This document shows, one piece after another, positions 43,682 to 52,695 of a DNA stretch of 64,000 nucleotides. Location of the stretch: assembly GCF_030813515.1 (NCBI RefSeq), contig NZ_JAUSUK010000002.1, forward strand, positions 1,054,001 through 1,118,000, in the 5' to 3' direction. A program made the position numbers and the translations under genes. The notes under the pieces are model-generated. The model was not told where the DNA came from and did no database searches. It worked only from the letters and a program-made list of their open reading frames with translations. How positions within the stretch are numbered: the first letter of the stretch is position 1; the number at the start of each line of letters is the position of its first letter. The DNA is from Rhodopseudomonas julia (GTDB taxonomy: Bacteria; Pseudomonadota; Alphaproteobacteria; Rhizobiales; Afifellaceae).

Positions 43682-44604
43682 GCGCTATCACCTGGCGCAT
43701 CGGCTCGGCGTTCCTCGCCGGCGCATTGCTCGAGGTCGCCACGCATCCGAAGCCCGGGTTGGTGACTGCGCGCTCCAACGGTGCGCACCGCGACATGGAC
43801 ATCTCCACCTTCATGGTGTCCTCGGCTGCGATCGCTCCCTGTTTCTTCCAATGTGCCGACGCTGGCCAGCGTCATGAAGGGCCTGTGAGCAGCCTTCTGC
43901 CGAGCGTGCGCAACATCGGCTCGCATTATGAGGGCCTGCTTCTTGCCGCAACAGGCGGTGTCAACACACAACGTGGTTTCCTCTTTTCCGCCGGTATCTT
44001 GAGCGCTGCGGCTGGTCTGCTGGCGCGCGAACCGGCGCCTATCACTGCCGATGCTCTCTTCGCGACTGCTGCCTTGATGGTCGATGGGCTTTGCGCCCGC
44101 GAGCTCTGCAGTCTTGCCGGTCGCGAAGCTACGACGGCCGGCGAGTGGCTCTATCAGCGCTACGGTGTCCAGGGCATCCGCGGCGAAGTGGAGGCGGGTT
44201 TTCCGACCGTCGCCGAAGCCGGGCTGCCGGCCTTCCGAGCAGCCCGCGAAAAGGGAGCGTCTGTCCAGACGGCGCTCATCCATACGCTCATTTCTTTGAT
44301 GGCTGTCGCCGAAGACACGACGCTCTTGTGGCGCGGTGGCTTTGCCGCGCTCGACTTTGTGCGCGCGGAAGCCCGCGAAGTGCTTCGTCTCGGCGGGGCG
44401 CTGAGCGAGGTCGGCATGGCCGCGATCCGCCGTCTCGATGCGGCATGCATCACCCGAAATATCAGCCCCGGAGGTTCGGCCGATCTTCTGGCCATCACCT
44501 TCGGCGTCGATGCGCTCTTGAGCGGCCATCCTGCCCCCGGAGCCGCTTTCACCGACCGGCCCCTCACGGCGGGTCAGTCTCCTAACCCCCCGAGGATCTC
44601 ATGA
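43615..44604 (+). CDS. mdcB: Triphosphoribosyl-dephospho-CoA synthase
   Basis: The 329-residue enzyme makes 2'-(5''-triphosphoribosyl)-3'-dephospho-CoA, the precursor of the prosthetic group of malonate decarboxylase ACP. CitG/MdcB motifs are EVATHPKPGLVTARSNGAHR with DMD near residue 50, GGVNTQRGFLFSAGIL, and EDTTLLWRGG. The ATG at 43615 is the first in frame near the homology, but its ribosome site is weak; a stronger one serves an overlapping frame at 43601. Its TGA overlaps the ATG of a 37-codon gene. It is the first enzyme gene of the malonate operon. Confidence 0.93.
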   Translation: MQASQQLTENKSGQTPAFEVGVSAITWRIGSAFLAGALLEVATHPKPGLVTARSNGAHRDMDISTFMVSSAAIAPCFFQCADAGQRHEGPVSSLLPSVRNIGSHYEGLLLAATGGVNTQRGFLFSAGILSAAAGLLAREPAPITADALFATAALMVDGLCARELCSLAGREATTAGEWLYQRYGVQGIRGEVEAGFPTVAEAGLPAFRAAREKGASVQTALIHTLISLMAVAEDTTLLWRGGFAALDFVRAEAREVLRLGGALSEVGMAAIRRLDAACITRNISPGGSADLLAITFGVDALLSGHPAPGAAFTDRPLTAGQSPNPPRIS

Positions 44605-44714
44605 ACATCATTCTCTATGCCGGGATGTCCTACCTCATCACCGCAATCATCGCTTTCGGCGTGATCGGCGTGATCGTCGGCATCTCCAAATTCCTCTCAC
44701 AGCCTTCCGAATAG
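44601..44714 (+). CDS. 37-residue single-span membrane peptide upstream of madB
   Basis: ATG 44601 overlaps the mdcB stop (ATGA) and the frame runs to TAG at 44712-44714. The product begins MNIILYAGMSYLITAIIAFG and continues with VIGVIVGISKFL and SQPSE; residues 9-31 form one membrane helix. GGATCTC precedes the ATG. In oxaloacetate decarboxylase pumps the small OadG subunit has one N-terminal helix and holds the complex together. This peptide sits directly before the OadB homologue MadB and might be a minimal equivalent, but it lacks the OadG soluble domain. I know of no described counterpart in Malonomonas rubra. Confidence 0.75.
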   Translation: MNIILYAGMSYLITAIIAFGVIGVIVGISKFLSQPSE

Positions 44715-44727
44715 ACCGGCGAAAACA

Positions 44728-45936
44728 ATGTTACATCAACTTCTTAGCATCTTCCCGGGCATCGGGACGCTCTTCGTTCAGGATCCGGTTATCGCGTTCT
44801 CGCGTATCGGTCTCATCATCCTCGGCTTCACACTTGCCTATCTCGGCTTCAAGCGGACGCTCGAGCCCTTGATCATGGTTCCGATGGGTCTCGGCATGAT
44901 GGCGGTCAACGCCGGCGTCATGTTCCTGGAGGCCGGCAAGATCGGCACCCTCATCATCGCGCCGATGGTCTCCGAGACGGGCCCCTTGGTCGACATCATG
45001 CAGATCAACTTTCTGCAGCCGATCTACAACTTCACCTTCGTGAACTCGCTCGTCGCCTGCATGCTCTTCATGGGCATCGGCACGATGGCCGATATCTCCT
45101 TCATTCTGGCGCGCCCCTGGGCTTCGATCACGGTTGCGGTCTGCGCCGAGCTCGGCACCTTCGTGACGCTGGTGATCGGCTACTACTGCGGCCTGACGCC
45201 GGGGCAGGCGGCTGCGGTCGGCACGATCGGCGGCGCCGACGGCCCGATGGTTTTGTTTGCCTCGCTGATCATGGCGAAAGACCTCTTCGTCCCGATCTCC
45301 ATCATCGCTTATCTCTATCTGTCGCTGTGCTACGCCGGCTATCCGTACCTTGTGCGCTGGCTGGTGCCTGAGAAGTACCGTGGCATCGAGGTCGAGATCG
45401 ACTTCCCTGACGTCTCCCCGCAGGCGAAGTTCATCTTCACCATCGTTGCTGCGGGACTCCTCTGCCTGCTCCTGCCGGTGGCGTCTCCGTTGATCCTGTC
45501 CTTCTTCATGGGCGTTGCGATCAAGGAAGCCGAAATTGAGCCCTACCAGAAGCTCCTTGAGAACACGATCACCTATGGGTCGACCCTGTTCCTCGGCCTT
45601 GTGCTCGGCGTGCTTTGCGAGGCTTCGACACTCCTTGATCCGCGGGTCGCGATCCTGCTCGTCCTCGGCATCACGGCGCTCGCCGTCTCCGCTCTCGGGG
45701 GTATCGGTGGCGGCTGGCTGGTCTGGTTCCTGAGCAAGGGCAACTACAACCCGGCCACGGGCATCGCAGGTGTCTCCTGCATGCCGTCCACCGCCAAGAT
45801 CGCCCAACGCTGCGCCTTCGAGGCAAGCCCCTACGCCATGATTATGCCTCTGGCCATGGGTGCTTCGATCTGCGGCGTCATCGTCTCCGCCATCGCCGTC
45901 GGCGTCTTCGCTTCGACGATCGGCCTGGTCGGATGA
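44728..45936 (+). CDS. madB: Na+-translocating carboxybiotin decarboxylase subunit (MadB/OadB family)
   Basis: The 402-residue membrane protein decarboxylates carboxybiotin and exports Na+. It belongs to the OadB/GcdB/MmdB family, with about nine helices. Key residues are visible: the conserved Asp in GTIGGADGPMVLFASLIMAK, the GNYNPATGIAGVSCMPSTAK loop with its Asn and Ser, and the region SETGPLVDIMQINFLQPIYN. It follows the 37-residue peptide by 13 bases and overlaps the biotin-ligase ATG by four. Energy released by malonate decarboxylation is stored as a sodium gradient. Confidence 0.96.
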   Translation: MLHQLLSIFPGIGTLFVQDPVIAFSRIGLIILGFTLAYLGFKRTLEPLIMVPMGLGMMAVNAGVMFLEAGKIGTLIIAPMVSETGPLVDIMQINFLQPIYNFTFVNSLVACMLFMGIGTMADISFILARPWASITVAVCAELGTFVTLVIGYYCGLTPGQAAAVGTIGGADGPMVLFASLIMAKDLFVPISIIAYLYLSLCYAGYPYLVRWLVPEKYRGIEVEIDFPDVSPQAKFIFTIVAAGLLCLLLPVASPLILSFFMGVAIKEAEIEPYQKLLENTITYGSTLFLGLVLGVLCEASTLLDPRVAILLVLGITALAVSALGGIGGGWLVWFLSKGNYNPATGIAGVSCMPSTAKIAQRCAFEASPYAMIMPLAMGASICGVIVSAIAVGVFASTIGLVG

Positions 45937-46865
45937 CGGAGCGTCCGGTGTCTGCGCGCCCCCCAACCCTGCAGACACCGGACGCCAGTTTTCAAAGCAT
46001 CGAAACCCTTACTCCGGACGAAACCATGTCCACCTTCTTCGCCCTCGCTGCCACGCCCACCGACCTCGCAAGCCATTGCGGTGTCGAGCGTCGGAACGGC
46101 GGGATCGACCCAGTCTACCGTATCTCCGCCGTCGATTCGACGAACCGGCTTATCCGGGATCTCGCTGCCGAAGGGGTGGCGCCAGGTCTTGCAGTGGTGG
46201 CGGAGCATCAGACGGCGGGCCGGGGGAAGGGCAAGCGTTTCTGGTTTTCGGAGCCGGGCAAGGGTTTCGCTCTGTCACTGCTGTTGCGGCCGACACGGCC
46301 GGTTGAAGAAGTCTCCCAGCTTACCCTCGTGCTGGGTGTGGCCGTCGCTGAGGCCATCGTGCAGGCGACCGGTGTCGCAGCCGAGCTCAAATGGCCAAAC
46401 GATATCCTCGTCGACGGTCGCAAACTTTGCGGCATCCTGTGCGAGCTCGTTCTGACCCCGGAAGGGGACATGGCTCACGTGATCGCCGGTATCGGCCTCA
46501 ACGTGAACGTCGCGGCCTCCGACTTCCCCCCGGTCCTTGAAAACATCGCCACATCGCTCGCGATCGAAGCCGGTCGGGCGATCGATGCCGAAGCGGTGCT
46601 GTCGGCGGTCCTCGTCTCGGTCGAGCGGTGGATGAAGCGCTGGGAAGACGAGGGCTTCGACCCCATTCGCCAGGCCTGGATTGCGCGCTCTTGCACGATC
46701 GGGCGGGAGATCTCCTTCGATGCGGGCGAAGCGCGCTGCCGAGGCGTTGCGACCGACCTCGGCCCTGACGGCAGCTTAAGTATTCGAGACGGAAGTGGCT
46801 CTCTACACCGCTTCTACTACGGAGAAGCGTGTCATTCGCCCGCCATTGCGAGCATTGTGCGCTAA
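45933..46865 (+). CDS. Biotin-protein ligase (BirA-type, no DNA-binding domain)
   Basis: The 310-residue enzyme shows biotin ligase motifs: STNRLIRDLA, HQTAGRGKGKRFWFS (GRGRxGR-like), ELKWPNDILVDGRKLCGIL, AGIGLNVNV and a C-terminal SH3-like domain. No N-terminal winged helix is present, so it should not act as a repressor. The first 30 residues do not match the family; ATG 46026 could be the true start, but ATG 45933 overlaps the madB stop (ATGA). Its location within the mad operon suggests that it serves the biotin carrier MadF. Confidence 0.92.
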   Translation: MTERPVSARPPTLQTPDASFQSIETLTPDETMSTFFALAATPTDLASHCGVERRNGGIDPVYRISAVDSTNRLIRDLAAEGVAPGLAVVAEHQTAGRGKGKRFWFSEPGKGFALSLLLRPTRPVEEVSQLTLVLGVAVAEAIVQATGVAAELKWPNDILVDGRKLCGILCELVLTPEGDMAHVIAGIGLNVNVAASDFPPVLENIATSLAIEAGRAIDAEAVLSAVLVSVERWMKRWEDEGFDPIRQAWIARSCTIGREISFDAGEARCRGVATDLGPDGSLSIRDGSGSLHRFYYGEACHSPAIASIVR

Positions 46866-46888
46866 TAAAAGGAAACAGAGGTTGTTCC

Positions 46889-48562
46889 ATGTCCACTAAC
46901 TCTACAGAAAAGAAGTGGGACCGCCGCTCTGCAGATACTGCGGAGAGGCTGGAGGCTGCCTCCCGGTACATTGGTCCGGGAAAGCAGTTCAAGCCGGAGG
47001 ACACGGTCGCGCTGCTTGAAGCGGTGATCCGCGCCGGCGACCGGGTCAATATCGAAGGCAACAATCAGAAGCAGGCCGATTTCCTCGCCGAGTGCCTCAA
47101 CAAGGTGGACAAGTCGAGGATCCACGATCTGCACATGGTGCAGTCGGCCGTGCCGCTGCCCGTTCATCTGGACCTGTTTGAGAACGGCATCGCCAAGAAG
47201 CTCGACTTCGCGTTCGGCGGACCGCAGGCCGGCCGCGTCGCCAAGTTCATCAGCGAAGGCAAGCTCGAGCTTGGTGCCATCCATACCTATCTGGAGCTCT
47301 TCGGCCGCTACTTCCTCGACCTGACGCCAAAGGTGTCTCTCATCTGCGCCTACAAGGCGGACCGGCAGGGCAACCTCTACACCGGCTTCAACACCGAAGA
47401 CACGCCGACGATCGTCGAGGCGACGAAGTTCCGTCAGGGCATCGTGATTGCCCAGGTCAACGAGATCGTCGACAAGCTTCCGCGTGTCGACATTCCGGCT
47501 GACTGGATCGACGGCGTCGTGCAGTCGCCGAAGCCGTTCTTCATCGAGCCCTTGTTCACCCGCGACCCGGCGCTCGTCACGGAAAGCCAGATCCTCCTCG
47601 CGATGCTGTGCCTCAAGGGCATCTACGCCGAGTACGAGGTGAAGCGGATCAACCACGGCATCGGCTTCCTGACCTCAGCCATTGAGCTGCTTCTGCCCAC
47701 CTACGGCGAAGAGCTCGGCCTCAAGGGCAAAGCCTGCACGCACATGATCCTCAACCCGCATCCGACGATGATCCCGGCGATCGAATCGGGCTGGGTCGAC
47801 ACGATCCACTGCTTTGGTGGTGAGCTCGGCATGGAGAAGTACGTTGCGGCCCGCCCGGACGTCTTCTTCACGGGTCCCGACGGCACGCTGCGCTCCAACC
47901 GCGCTTACGCACAGACCGCCGGCCATTACGCCCTCGATATGTTCATCGGCGGCACGCTGCAGATCGACAAATTCGGCAATTCCTCCACGGCGACCGCATC
48001 GCGTGTCGCTGGCTTCGGTGGCGCGCCCAACATGGGTTGCGATGCCAAAGGCCGTCGCCATGCCACCGACAGCTGGTTGAAGGTCGGCAAGGAGATGCCG
48101 ACGCTTGATCGTCAGATCGGCAACATGCCGCGCGGCAAACGTCTGGTCGTGCAGGGTGTTGAAACGTTCGGCGAGGGCAGGGCGCCCGTGTTCGTGGAAC
48201 AGCTCGACGCCTGGAAGCTTGCCGAGAACGCAAATCTCGATCTGCCTCCGGTGATGATCTACGGCGACGATCTCACCCACATCGTGACCGAGGAAGGCAT
48301 CGCCTACCTCAATCGCTGCGCGGACATCGAGGCGCGCATGGCCGCCATTCGTGCCGTCGCCGGCTACACCGAGATCGGCCTCAAGGCCAATCCGGACGAA
48401 ACCCGGCAGCTGCGTGAAGCCGGCATCGTCAAGACACCGGAAGACCTGGGCGTCGACCGCTCCCGTGCCAACCGCTCGCTGCTTGCAGCCCGCAACATCC
48501 GCGACCTCGTGAGCTGGTCGGGCGGCCTCTACAACCCGCCGGCCCGGTTCCGCAACTGGTGA
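46889..48562 (+). CDS. madA: Malonate decarboxylase alpha subunit, acetyl-ACP:malonate ACP transferase
   Basis: The 557-residue protein swaps acetate for malonate on the acyl carrier protein. It matches MdcA/MadA throughout, such as GDRVNIEGNNQKQADFLAEC, HDLHMVQSAVPLPVHLDLFE, FGGPQAGRVAKFISEGKLEL, and GFGGAPNMGCDAKGRRHATD. A good ribosome site (AAAGGAAACAGAGG) stands before the ATG at 46889; the ligase gene ends 23 bases upstream. It is cytoplasmic and acts with MadE, MadC and MadD. Confidence 0.96.
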   Translation: MSTNSTEKKWDRRSADTAERLEAASRYIGPGKQFKPEDTVALLEAVIRAGDRVNIEGNNQKQADFLAECLNKVDKSRIHDLHMVQSAVPLPVHLDLFENGIAKKLDFAFGGPQAGRVAKFISEGKLELGAIHTYLELFGRYFLDLTPKVSLICAYKADRQGNLYTGFNTEDTPTIVEATKFRQGIVIAQVNEIVDKLPRVDIPADWIDGVVQSPKPFFIEPLFTRDPALVTESQILLAMLCLKGIYAEYEVKRINHGIGFLTSAIELLLPTYGEELGLKGKACTHMILNPHPTMIPAIESGWVDTIHCFGGELGMEKYVAARPDVFFTGPDGTLRSNRAYAQTAGHYALDMFIGGTLQIDKFGNSSTATASRVAGFGGAPNMGCDAKGRRHATDSWLKVGKEMPTLDRQIGNMPRGKRLVVQGVETFGEGRAPVFVEQLDAWKLAENANLDLPPVMIYGDDLTHIVTEEGIAYLNRCADIEARMAAIRAVAGYTEIGLKANPDETRQLREAGIVKTPEDLGVDRSRANRSLLAARNIRDLVSWSGGLYNPPARFRNW

Positions 48563-48579
48563 CGAAGGACCTTTGAATC

Positions 48580-48897
48580 ATGGCTTTGAATACCTTGGAA
48601 TTCGACCTCAAGCTCGATGAGGTGACGCATTCGATCGACACGCCGATCCATCTCGGCGTCGTCGGCTCGGGCGACATGGAAGTCCTGATGGAGCCCAAGG
48701 ATCTAAAGGGCGCCGTCTCGGTCCGCATCGTCACCCCCGTCGCTGGCTTCGACGATCTGTGGAAGCGCGTGGTGGAGAAGTTCGTCTCCGAAACGCTCCT
48801 CGGCGATGTCCACCTCGAGATCAACGACAACAACGCGACGCCCGCCGTCGTCCTGCTGCGCCTGCGCCAGGGCTTTGCGGAAGCGACCGGCGAGTAA
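48580..48897 (+). CDS. madE: Malonate decarboxylase acyl carrier protein (delta subunit)
   Basis: The 105-residue protein carries the phosphoribosyl-dephospho-CoA arm through which acetyl and malonyl groups are held. The attachment Ser is probably Ser30 in LGVVGSGDMEVLME, matching the VGSGD motif of MdcC. The rest resembles the family, with TPVAGFDDLWKRVVEKF and the ending RLRQGFAEATGE. The gene lies 17 bases after madA and 11 before madC. Confidence 0.95.
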   Translation: MALNTLEFDLKLDEVTHSIDTPIHLGVVGSGDMEVLMEPKDLKGAVSVRIVTPVAGFDDLWKRVVEKFVSETLLGDVHLEINDNNATPAVVLLRLRQGFAEATGE

Positions 48898-48908
48898 GGA
48901 GAGATCTG

Positions 48909-49865
48909 ATGCCGAAATGGAATGATCTTCAGGAGCAGAGCTTCCTGGAATCTGATGCACGCGCCCGGGCCGTCGGCCTGGTCGACGAGGGCACCTATAC
49001 GGAACTCGCAGGTCCGTTCGACAGGTTCTACAGCCCGCACCTGGAAGTCCTGGGCGAAGCCGTCGAATTCGACGACGGGATCGTCACCGCGGTTGGCAAG
49101 ATCGGCAAGACCCCGGTTTTCGTCATCTCGCAGGAAGGCCGGTTCATCGGCGGTTCCGTGGGCGAAGTCGGTGGCGCGAAGATGGTCAACACCATCCGTC
49201 TCGCCATCGAATTCCACGACAAGCTGGTGGCGGAGTATCCGGACATCTCCGACGAGGAGAAGCCGGTCGTCGTCATCTCTTTCGAGACCGGCGGTGTGCG
49301 CCTGCATGAATCGAATGCCGGTCTTCTCGCGCATGCCGAGGTGATGGACCAGTTGCAGAAGGCGCGCCACAAGGTGCCGGTCATCACGCTCATCGGCTCG
49401 AAGGTCGGCTGCTTCGGCGGCATGGGCTTTGTTGCGGCTGCGACGGACGCCATCGTGATGAGCGAGTTCGGACGTCTTGGCCTGACCGGCCCTGAGGTCA
49501 TCGAACAGGAGATGGGCAAGGAGGAATTCGATTCCTCTGATCGTGCGCTCGTTTTCCGCACCACGGGTGGTCGGCACAAATACATCATGGGCGACTGTAA
49601 CGTCCTCGTGCACAACACGATCGCCGCCTTCCGCGAGGCCGTCGCCAAGCTCGCCGTTCTGCCGGTTTCGGAATTCGAGAAGATGCGCCGCATCGGCTCG
49701 CCTGAGGCCGTCGAACGCCAGCTGCGTGCTGTTGCGCTTGCTGCCGAGATGCAGCCGCAGGACGCCCGTGACGTTTGGGCCAAAGCCGGCAATCCCGATC
49801 CCGTCGCTCTCACCGACATTCCGCTCGACGAGTTCATCGCCGACGTGAAGCGGCTGTCCGTCTGA
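48909..49865 (+). CDS. madC: Malonyl-ACP:biotin carboxyltransferase subunit C (beta)
   Basis: The 318-residue protein is one half of the carboxyltransferase with a crotonase-like fold. Visible elements are SFLESDARARAVGLVDEGTY, GRFIGGSVGEVGGAKMVNTI, ISFETGGVRLHESNAGLLAH, and GSKVGCFGGMGFVAAATDAI. It transfers the malonyl carboxyl to biotin on MadF together with MadD. The ATG at 48909 has AAGGAGA in front and is the start of homology. Confidence 0.95.
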   Translation: MPKWNDLQEQSFLESDARARAVGLVDEGTYTELAGPFDRFYSPHLEVLGEAVEFDDGIVTAVGKIGKTPVFVISQEGRFIGGSVGEVGGAKMVNTIRLAIEFHDKLVAEYPDISDEEKPVVVISFETGGVRLHESNAGLLAHAEVMDQLQKARHKVPVITLIGSKVGCFGGMGFVAAATDAIVMSEFGRLGLTGPEVIEQEMGKEEFDSSDRALVFRTTGGRHKYIMGDCNVLVHNTIAAFREAVAKLAVLPVSEFEKMRRIGSPEAVERQLRAVALAAEMQPQDARDVWAKAGNPDPVALTDIPLDEFIADVKRLSV

Positions 49866-49899
49866 GCCCGGTCAGAAATCCCATAATCAGGAGACAATC

Positions 49900-50793
49900 A
49901 TGGAAGCCACTGAGACCATGATGGGAAGAGGTCGGGACGCGATCGACATGATCGTCGATGCCGACAGCTTCAACGAGGGCACCGTCGGTGCCAAAACCTT
50001 CGACGATCCCGAATTCGGTCCGGGTGCTGTTGTCGGGACCGCAGCCCTCAACGGCGAGGAGGTGACGATCATCGCCTCCGATGCCAACGCCTTCAACGAG
50101 AAGTTCCCCGTCGTCTATGCCGGCATCATCGGCATGGAGGAGGGCTACAAGATGGCTCAGGCCGTCTACGCCTCCCTCGAAGCCGATAAGGACAAGCCGG
50201 CTGCGCAGAAGCGTTCGCTCGTGCTCATCGTCGACACTCCAGGAAACGGTCCTGGCAAAGTCGAAGAGATCTTCGGCATGAACAAGGCGACCGGTGCCTA
50301 TCAGCTGGCGCTCGCCGAGGCTCGGCTCGCGGGTCATCCGATCGTTGCCATGGTCATCGGCCGGGCGATCTCGGGCGCCTTCCTTTGCCACGGATTGCAG
50401 GCGGATCACATCGTGTCCCTCGACGCCAATTTTGGCACGATGATCCACGTGATGCCGCTCACCTCGGTGTCGCGCATCATCCGCAAGGATCTTGAGACGC
50501 TGCAGGAATTGTCGAAGGGCAATCCCGTCTTCGCGGCAGGACCGCGCTTCTTCTACGCCCTCGGCGGCGTCGAGGAGCTGGTCGGAACGCTCGACGGTAT
50601 GCGTCCGACGATCATCGAGCACATCAAGGCGATCCGTGCCGCCAAGGCGGCCGGGGAAGCCGAGAAGCTCGGCCCGTGGGGCCGGGGCCAGCTCGGTGCC
50701 GAACGCGATGGCCGCAAGGTCCGGCCTGAAGTCATCAAGCTGATGAACCAAGAGTTCGCAGCAGTCGCCGAGAAATACGCTCCATCTCGCTGA
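49900..50793 (+). CDS. madD: Malonyl-ACP:biotin carboxyltransferase subunit D (gamma)
   Basis: The 297-residue partner of MadC has the crotonase-like motifs VLIVDTPGNGPGKVEEIFGM, AYQLALAEARLAGHPIVAMV, and GRAISGAFLCHGLQADHIVS. Compared with MdcE of the biotin-free enzymes the overall order is the same. AGGAGAC precedes the ATG. MadC and MadD together form the soluble carboxyltransferase. Confidence 0.94.
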   Translation: MEATETMMGRGRDAIDMIVDADSFNEGTVGAKTFDDPEFGPGAVVGTAALNGEEVTIIASDANAFNEKFPVVYAGIIGMEEGYKMAQAVYASLEADKDKPAAQKRSLVLIVDTPGNGPGKVEEIFGMNKATGAYQLALAEARLAGHPIVAMVIGRAISGAFLCHGLQADHIVSLDANFGTMIHVMPLTSVSRIIRKDLETLQELSKGNPVFAAGPRFFYALGGVEELVGTLDGMRPTIIEHIKAIRAAKAAGEAEKLGPWGRGQLGAERDGRKVRPEVIKLMNQEFAAVAEKYAPSR

Positions 50794-50815
50794 CGACCCC
50801 AAAGGGACGACGATC

Positions 50816-51916
50816 ATGTCTGACGATCTGACGGTTCTCGAAGCAGCTCTGGACGCTTTCGGCACAGCTCCGACTTTGGAGGAGATGCCGCGGCGGACAT
50901 TGGCGGACAAGGGTATCGACGGTCCTACCGCCGCCCATGTCATCGAGGAGGTGCATACGCCTTTCAATCTGGCGTATCTCACCTTCACGACAGGCTCTTC
51001 GGCGTTCCAGAATATCGTCGGCGTGGTCCATGGCGAGATTTCCGGCCGCTGCGCGGTGGCCCGGACCCTGTTCGAAAGACTTGGGTCCGGGCCAGGAGCG
51101 CGGATGCTTGTCAGCTATCCGCCTCTCGTCAATGTCTTCTCCGCAGAGGCGCTGCGCCAATGCGGGGTGGAATGGAGTTTCCTCAAGCGCTCGAGCCGCG
51201 ATGCCTTCCTCGTCGCGGCCTGCCGTGAGAAACCTTCGATTATCCTTGGAGAATCCTCGTTCTTGCGGGCAAGCCTGGAGCAGGCGGGTCCGCTTGGACT
51301 GAAAGATGAATTGCCGGAGGGGGCTGTCCTCCTCACGGCCGGAACGCCGCTCGACGAAGGCCTGCTGCCGGTCGCGGAACGTTTCGGCTACACCGTCCAT
51401 GACCTTTATGGCTGCCAGGAATTCGGCTGGCTCACCCTCGACGGCGTGCCGCTGCGCGACGACATCAGCCTCGTCGCATCACCCCGCGGGCCTTCGTATC
51501 GCGAACTCGTGGTCGGCGGCCTGCCGATGGGCGACAGCTTCATCGTCTCGCAGTCCGGGCATGTGTGCGACCGCGCGGGTGAAATCATCACCTATCGCCG
51601 CGAACGCACCTATCCAGAATATGAAGTCGTCGTCACCCACACGACGGCGAAGGCTGCCGAAACGGTGGAGAAGGCGGCTCGCACGATTTTGCGGATCAAA
51701 GGTCGGGTCGTGAAGGTGGCGCCGGACGTCGTGGTGGGCGCCCCGGCGACGCGGCTCAAGCTCATTCCCGGTCTTCCGGTCGGTGATGCCGCCACACATG
51801 CCGGCGTCGAGATCGTCGGACCTGAAAAGACGCGCCTCTTCGACGTGGTGGTCGAGGCGCAGGCCAATCTGCAGAAGACCGCAAAGACGGATCCTGCGTG
51901 GATCAAGAGGCGCTGA
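50816..51916 (+). CDS. madH: Acetate-[acyl-carrier-protein] ligase
   Basis: The 366-residue protein matches MadH, which uses ATP and acetate to load the free thiol of the ACP and so start the catalytic cycle. Distinctive parts are FNLAYLTFTTGSSAFQNIVG, VHDLYGCQEFGWLTLDGVPL and SGHVCDRAGEIITYRRERTY. I rely on location and remembered resemblance; it lacks the standard AMP-binding motif set. Biotin-free Mdc clusters normally lack this gene, so it supports the Mad type. AAAGGGACGACGATC precedes the ATG. Confidence 0.82.
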   Translation: MSDDLTVLEAALDAFGTAPTLEEMPRRTLADKGIDGPTAAHVIEEVHTPFNLAYLTFTTGSSAFQNIVGVVHGEISGRCAVARTLFERLGSGPGARMLVSYPPLVNVFSAEALRQCGVEWSFLKRSSRDAFLVAACREKPSIILGESSFLRASLEQAGPLGLKDELPEGAVLLTAGTPLDEGLLPVAERFGYTVHDLYGCQEFGWLTLDGVPLRDDISLVASPRGPSYRELVVGGLPMGDSFIVSQSGHVCDRAGEIITYRRERTYPEYEVVVTHTTAKAAETVEKAARTILRIKGRVVKVAPDVVVGAPATRLKLIPGLPVGDAATHAGVEIVGPEKTRLFDVVVEAQANLQKTAKTDPAWIKRR

Positions 51917-51918
51917 TC

Positions 51919-52695
51919 ATGCTGAACCGGCGCCATTTCCTCGCTTATCTCCATCCTGAGGCTCGTCAGGCGCTCGCGCCGGCACTCGTGGAAGCGCTGC
52001 CGCACACGATGCGCGACAGCGTCACTGAAACGGCGGTGCTGCACGGGTTCCTGACGGATCGGATTCCCGGCATCGTCTGCCGTCCGACCAGGCGTTGCAC
52101 CGAAGGGCAGGGACAGCTCGGCTTTGCCTTCCCCCTTCGTGTCGGTGAAGAACGGGTGCGGAGCTCGGTTCTGGTCGAGCCGGAGCACATCGCGTCTTTC
52201 TTGTCGCCCTACGAGGTGATGGAGCGGGCGGCTCTCCGTTTTCCCCCACCGCATGCGGCTTTGCGGGTCGCGCTATCGCTCGCTCGCCGCTTCGATATCC
52301 GGCTCGGTCTCATCGGATCTGCAGCGCTCGCCGCGATGACTGGCCTTCCGTATGTGCGGCCTCAATCGGATCTCGATCTCTTGATCGATGCCGACCAAGG
52401 CGGCGACTTCCAAGCTTTTCATGCATCTCTTGCGACGATCTCGCGAGAGATAGGCGTTAAGGCCGATGTCGAACTGGAATTTAATTGTTCCGTCGGCGTC
52501 AAACTTTCCGAATATATTTCAGGAAGAGAAGTTCTTCTTGCGAAGACGATTAATGATGTGGAGCTCATAGACCGGATTGAATTGCAGAGTTGCTTGGCTG
52601 ATGGGGCGCGAATTAACGCCTCTGTTGCCGGGCGTTGGGGGGAGCATTGCAAGGTCCCCACAACCGAAACCATCGAAAACCAATGGAGTGAATGA
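51919..52695 (+). CDS. mdcG: Phosphoribosyl-dephospho-CoA transferase (ACP activation)
   Basis: The 258-residue nucleotidyltransferase attaches the prosthetic group made by MdcB to the ACP serine. The nucleotidyltransferase motif is GSAALAAMTGLPYVRPQSDL with Asp151 and Asp153 in SDLDLLID as probable metal ligands. AGAGG overlaps the madH stop, and ATG 51919 follows it by two bases. The last third (about 52440-52610) is noticeably more AT-rich than its neighbours. The stop overlaps the start of madF. Confidence 0.92.
   Translation: MLNRRHFLAYLHPEARQALAPALVEALPHTMRDSVTETAVLHGFLTDRIPGIVCRPTRRCTEGQGQLGFAFPLRVGEERVRSSVLVEPEHIASFLSPYEVMERAALRFPPPHAALRVALSLARRFDIRLGLIGSAALAAMTGLPYVRPQSDLDLLIDADQGGDFQAFHASLATISREIGVKADVELEFNCSVGVKLSEYISGREVLLAKTINDVELIDRIELQSCLADGARINASVAGRWGEHCKVPTTETIENQWSE

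Noticed and set aside
44731-45978. Minus-strand frame of 415 codons opposite madB
   Set aside because: Asp/Arg/His-rich translation of an antisense strand; the plus strand encodes an obvious OadB-family pump.
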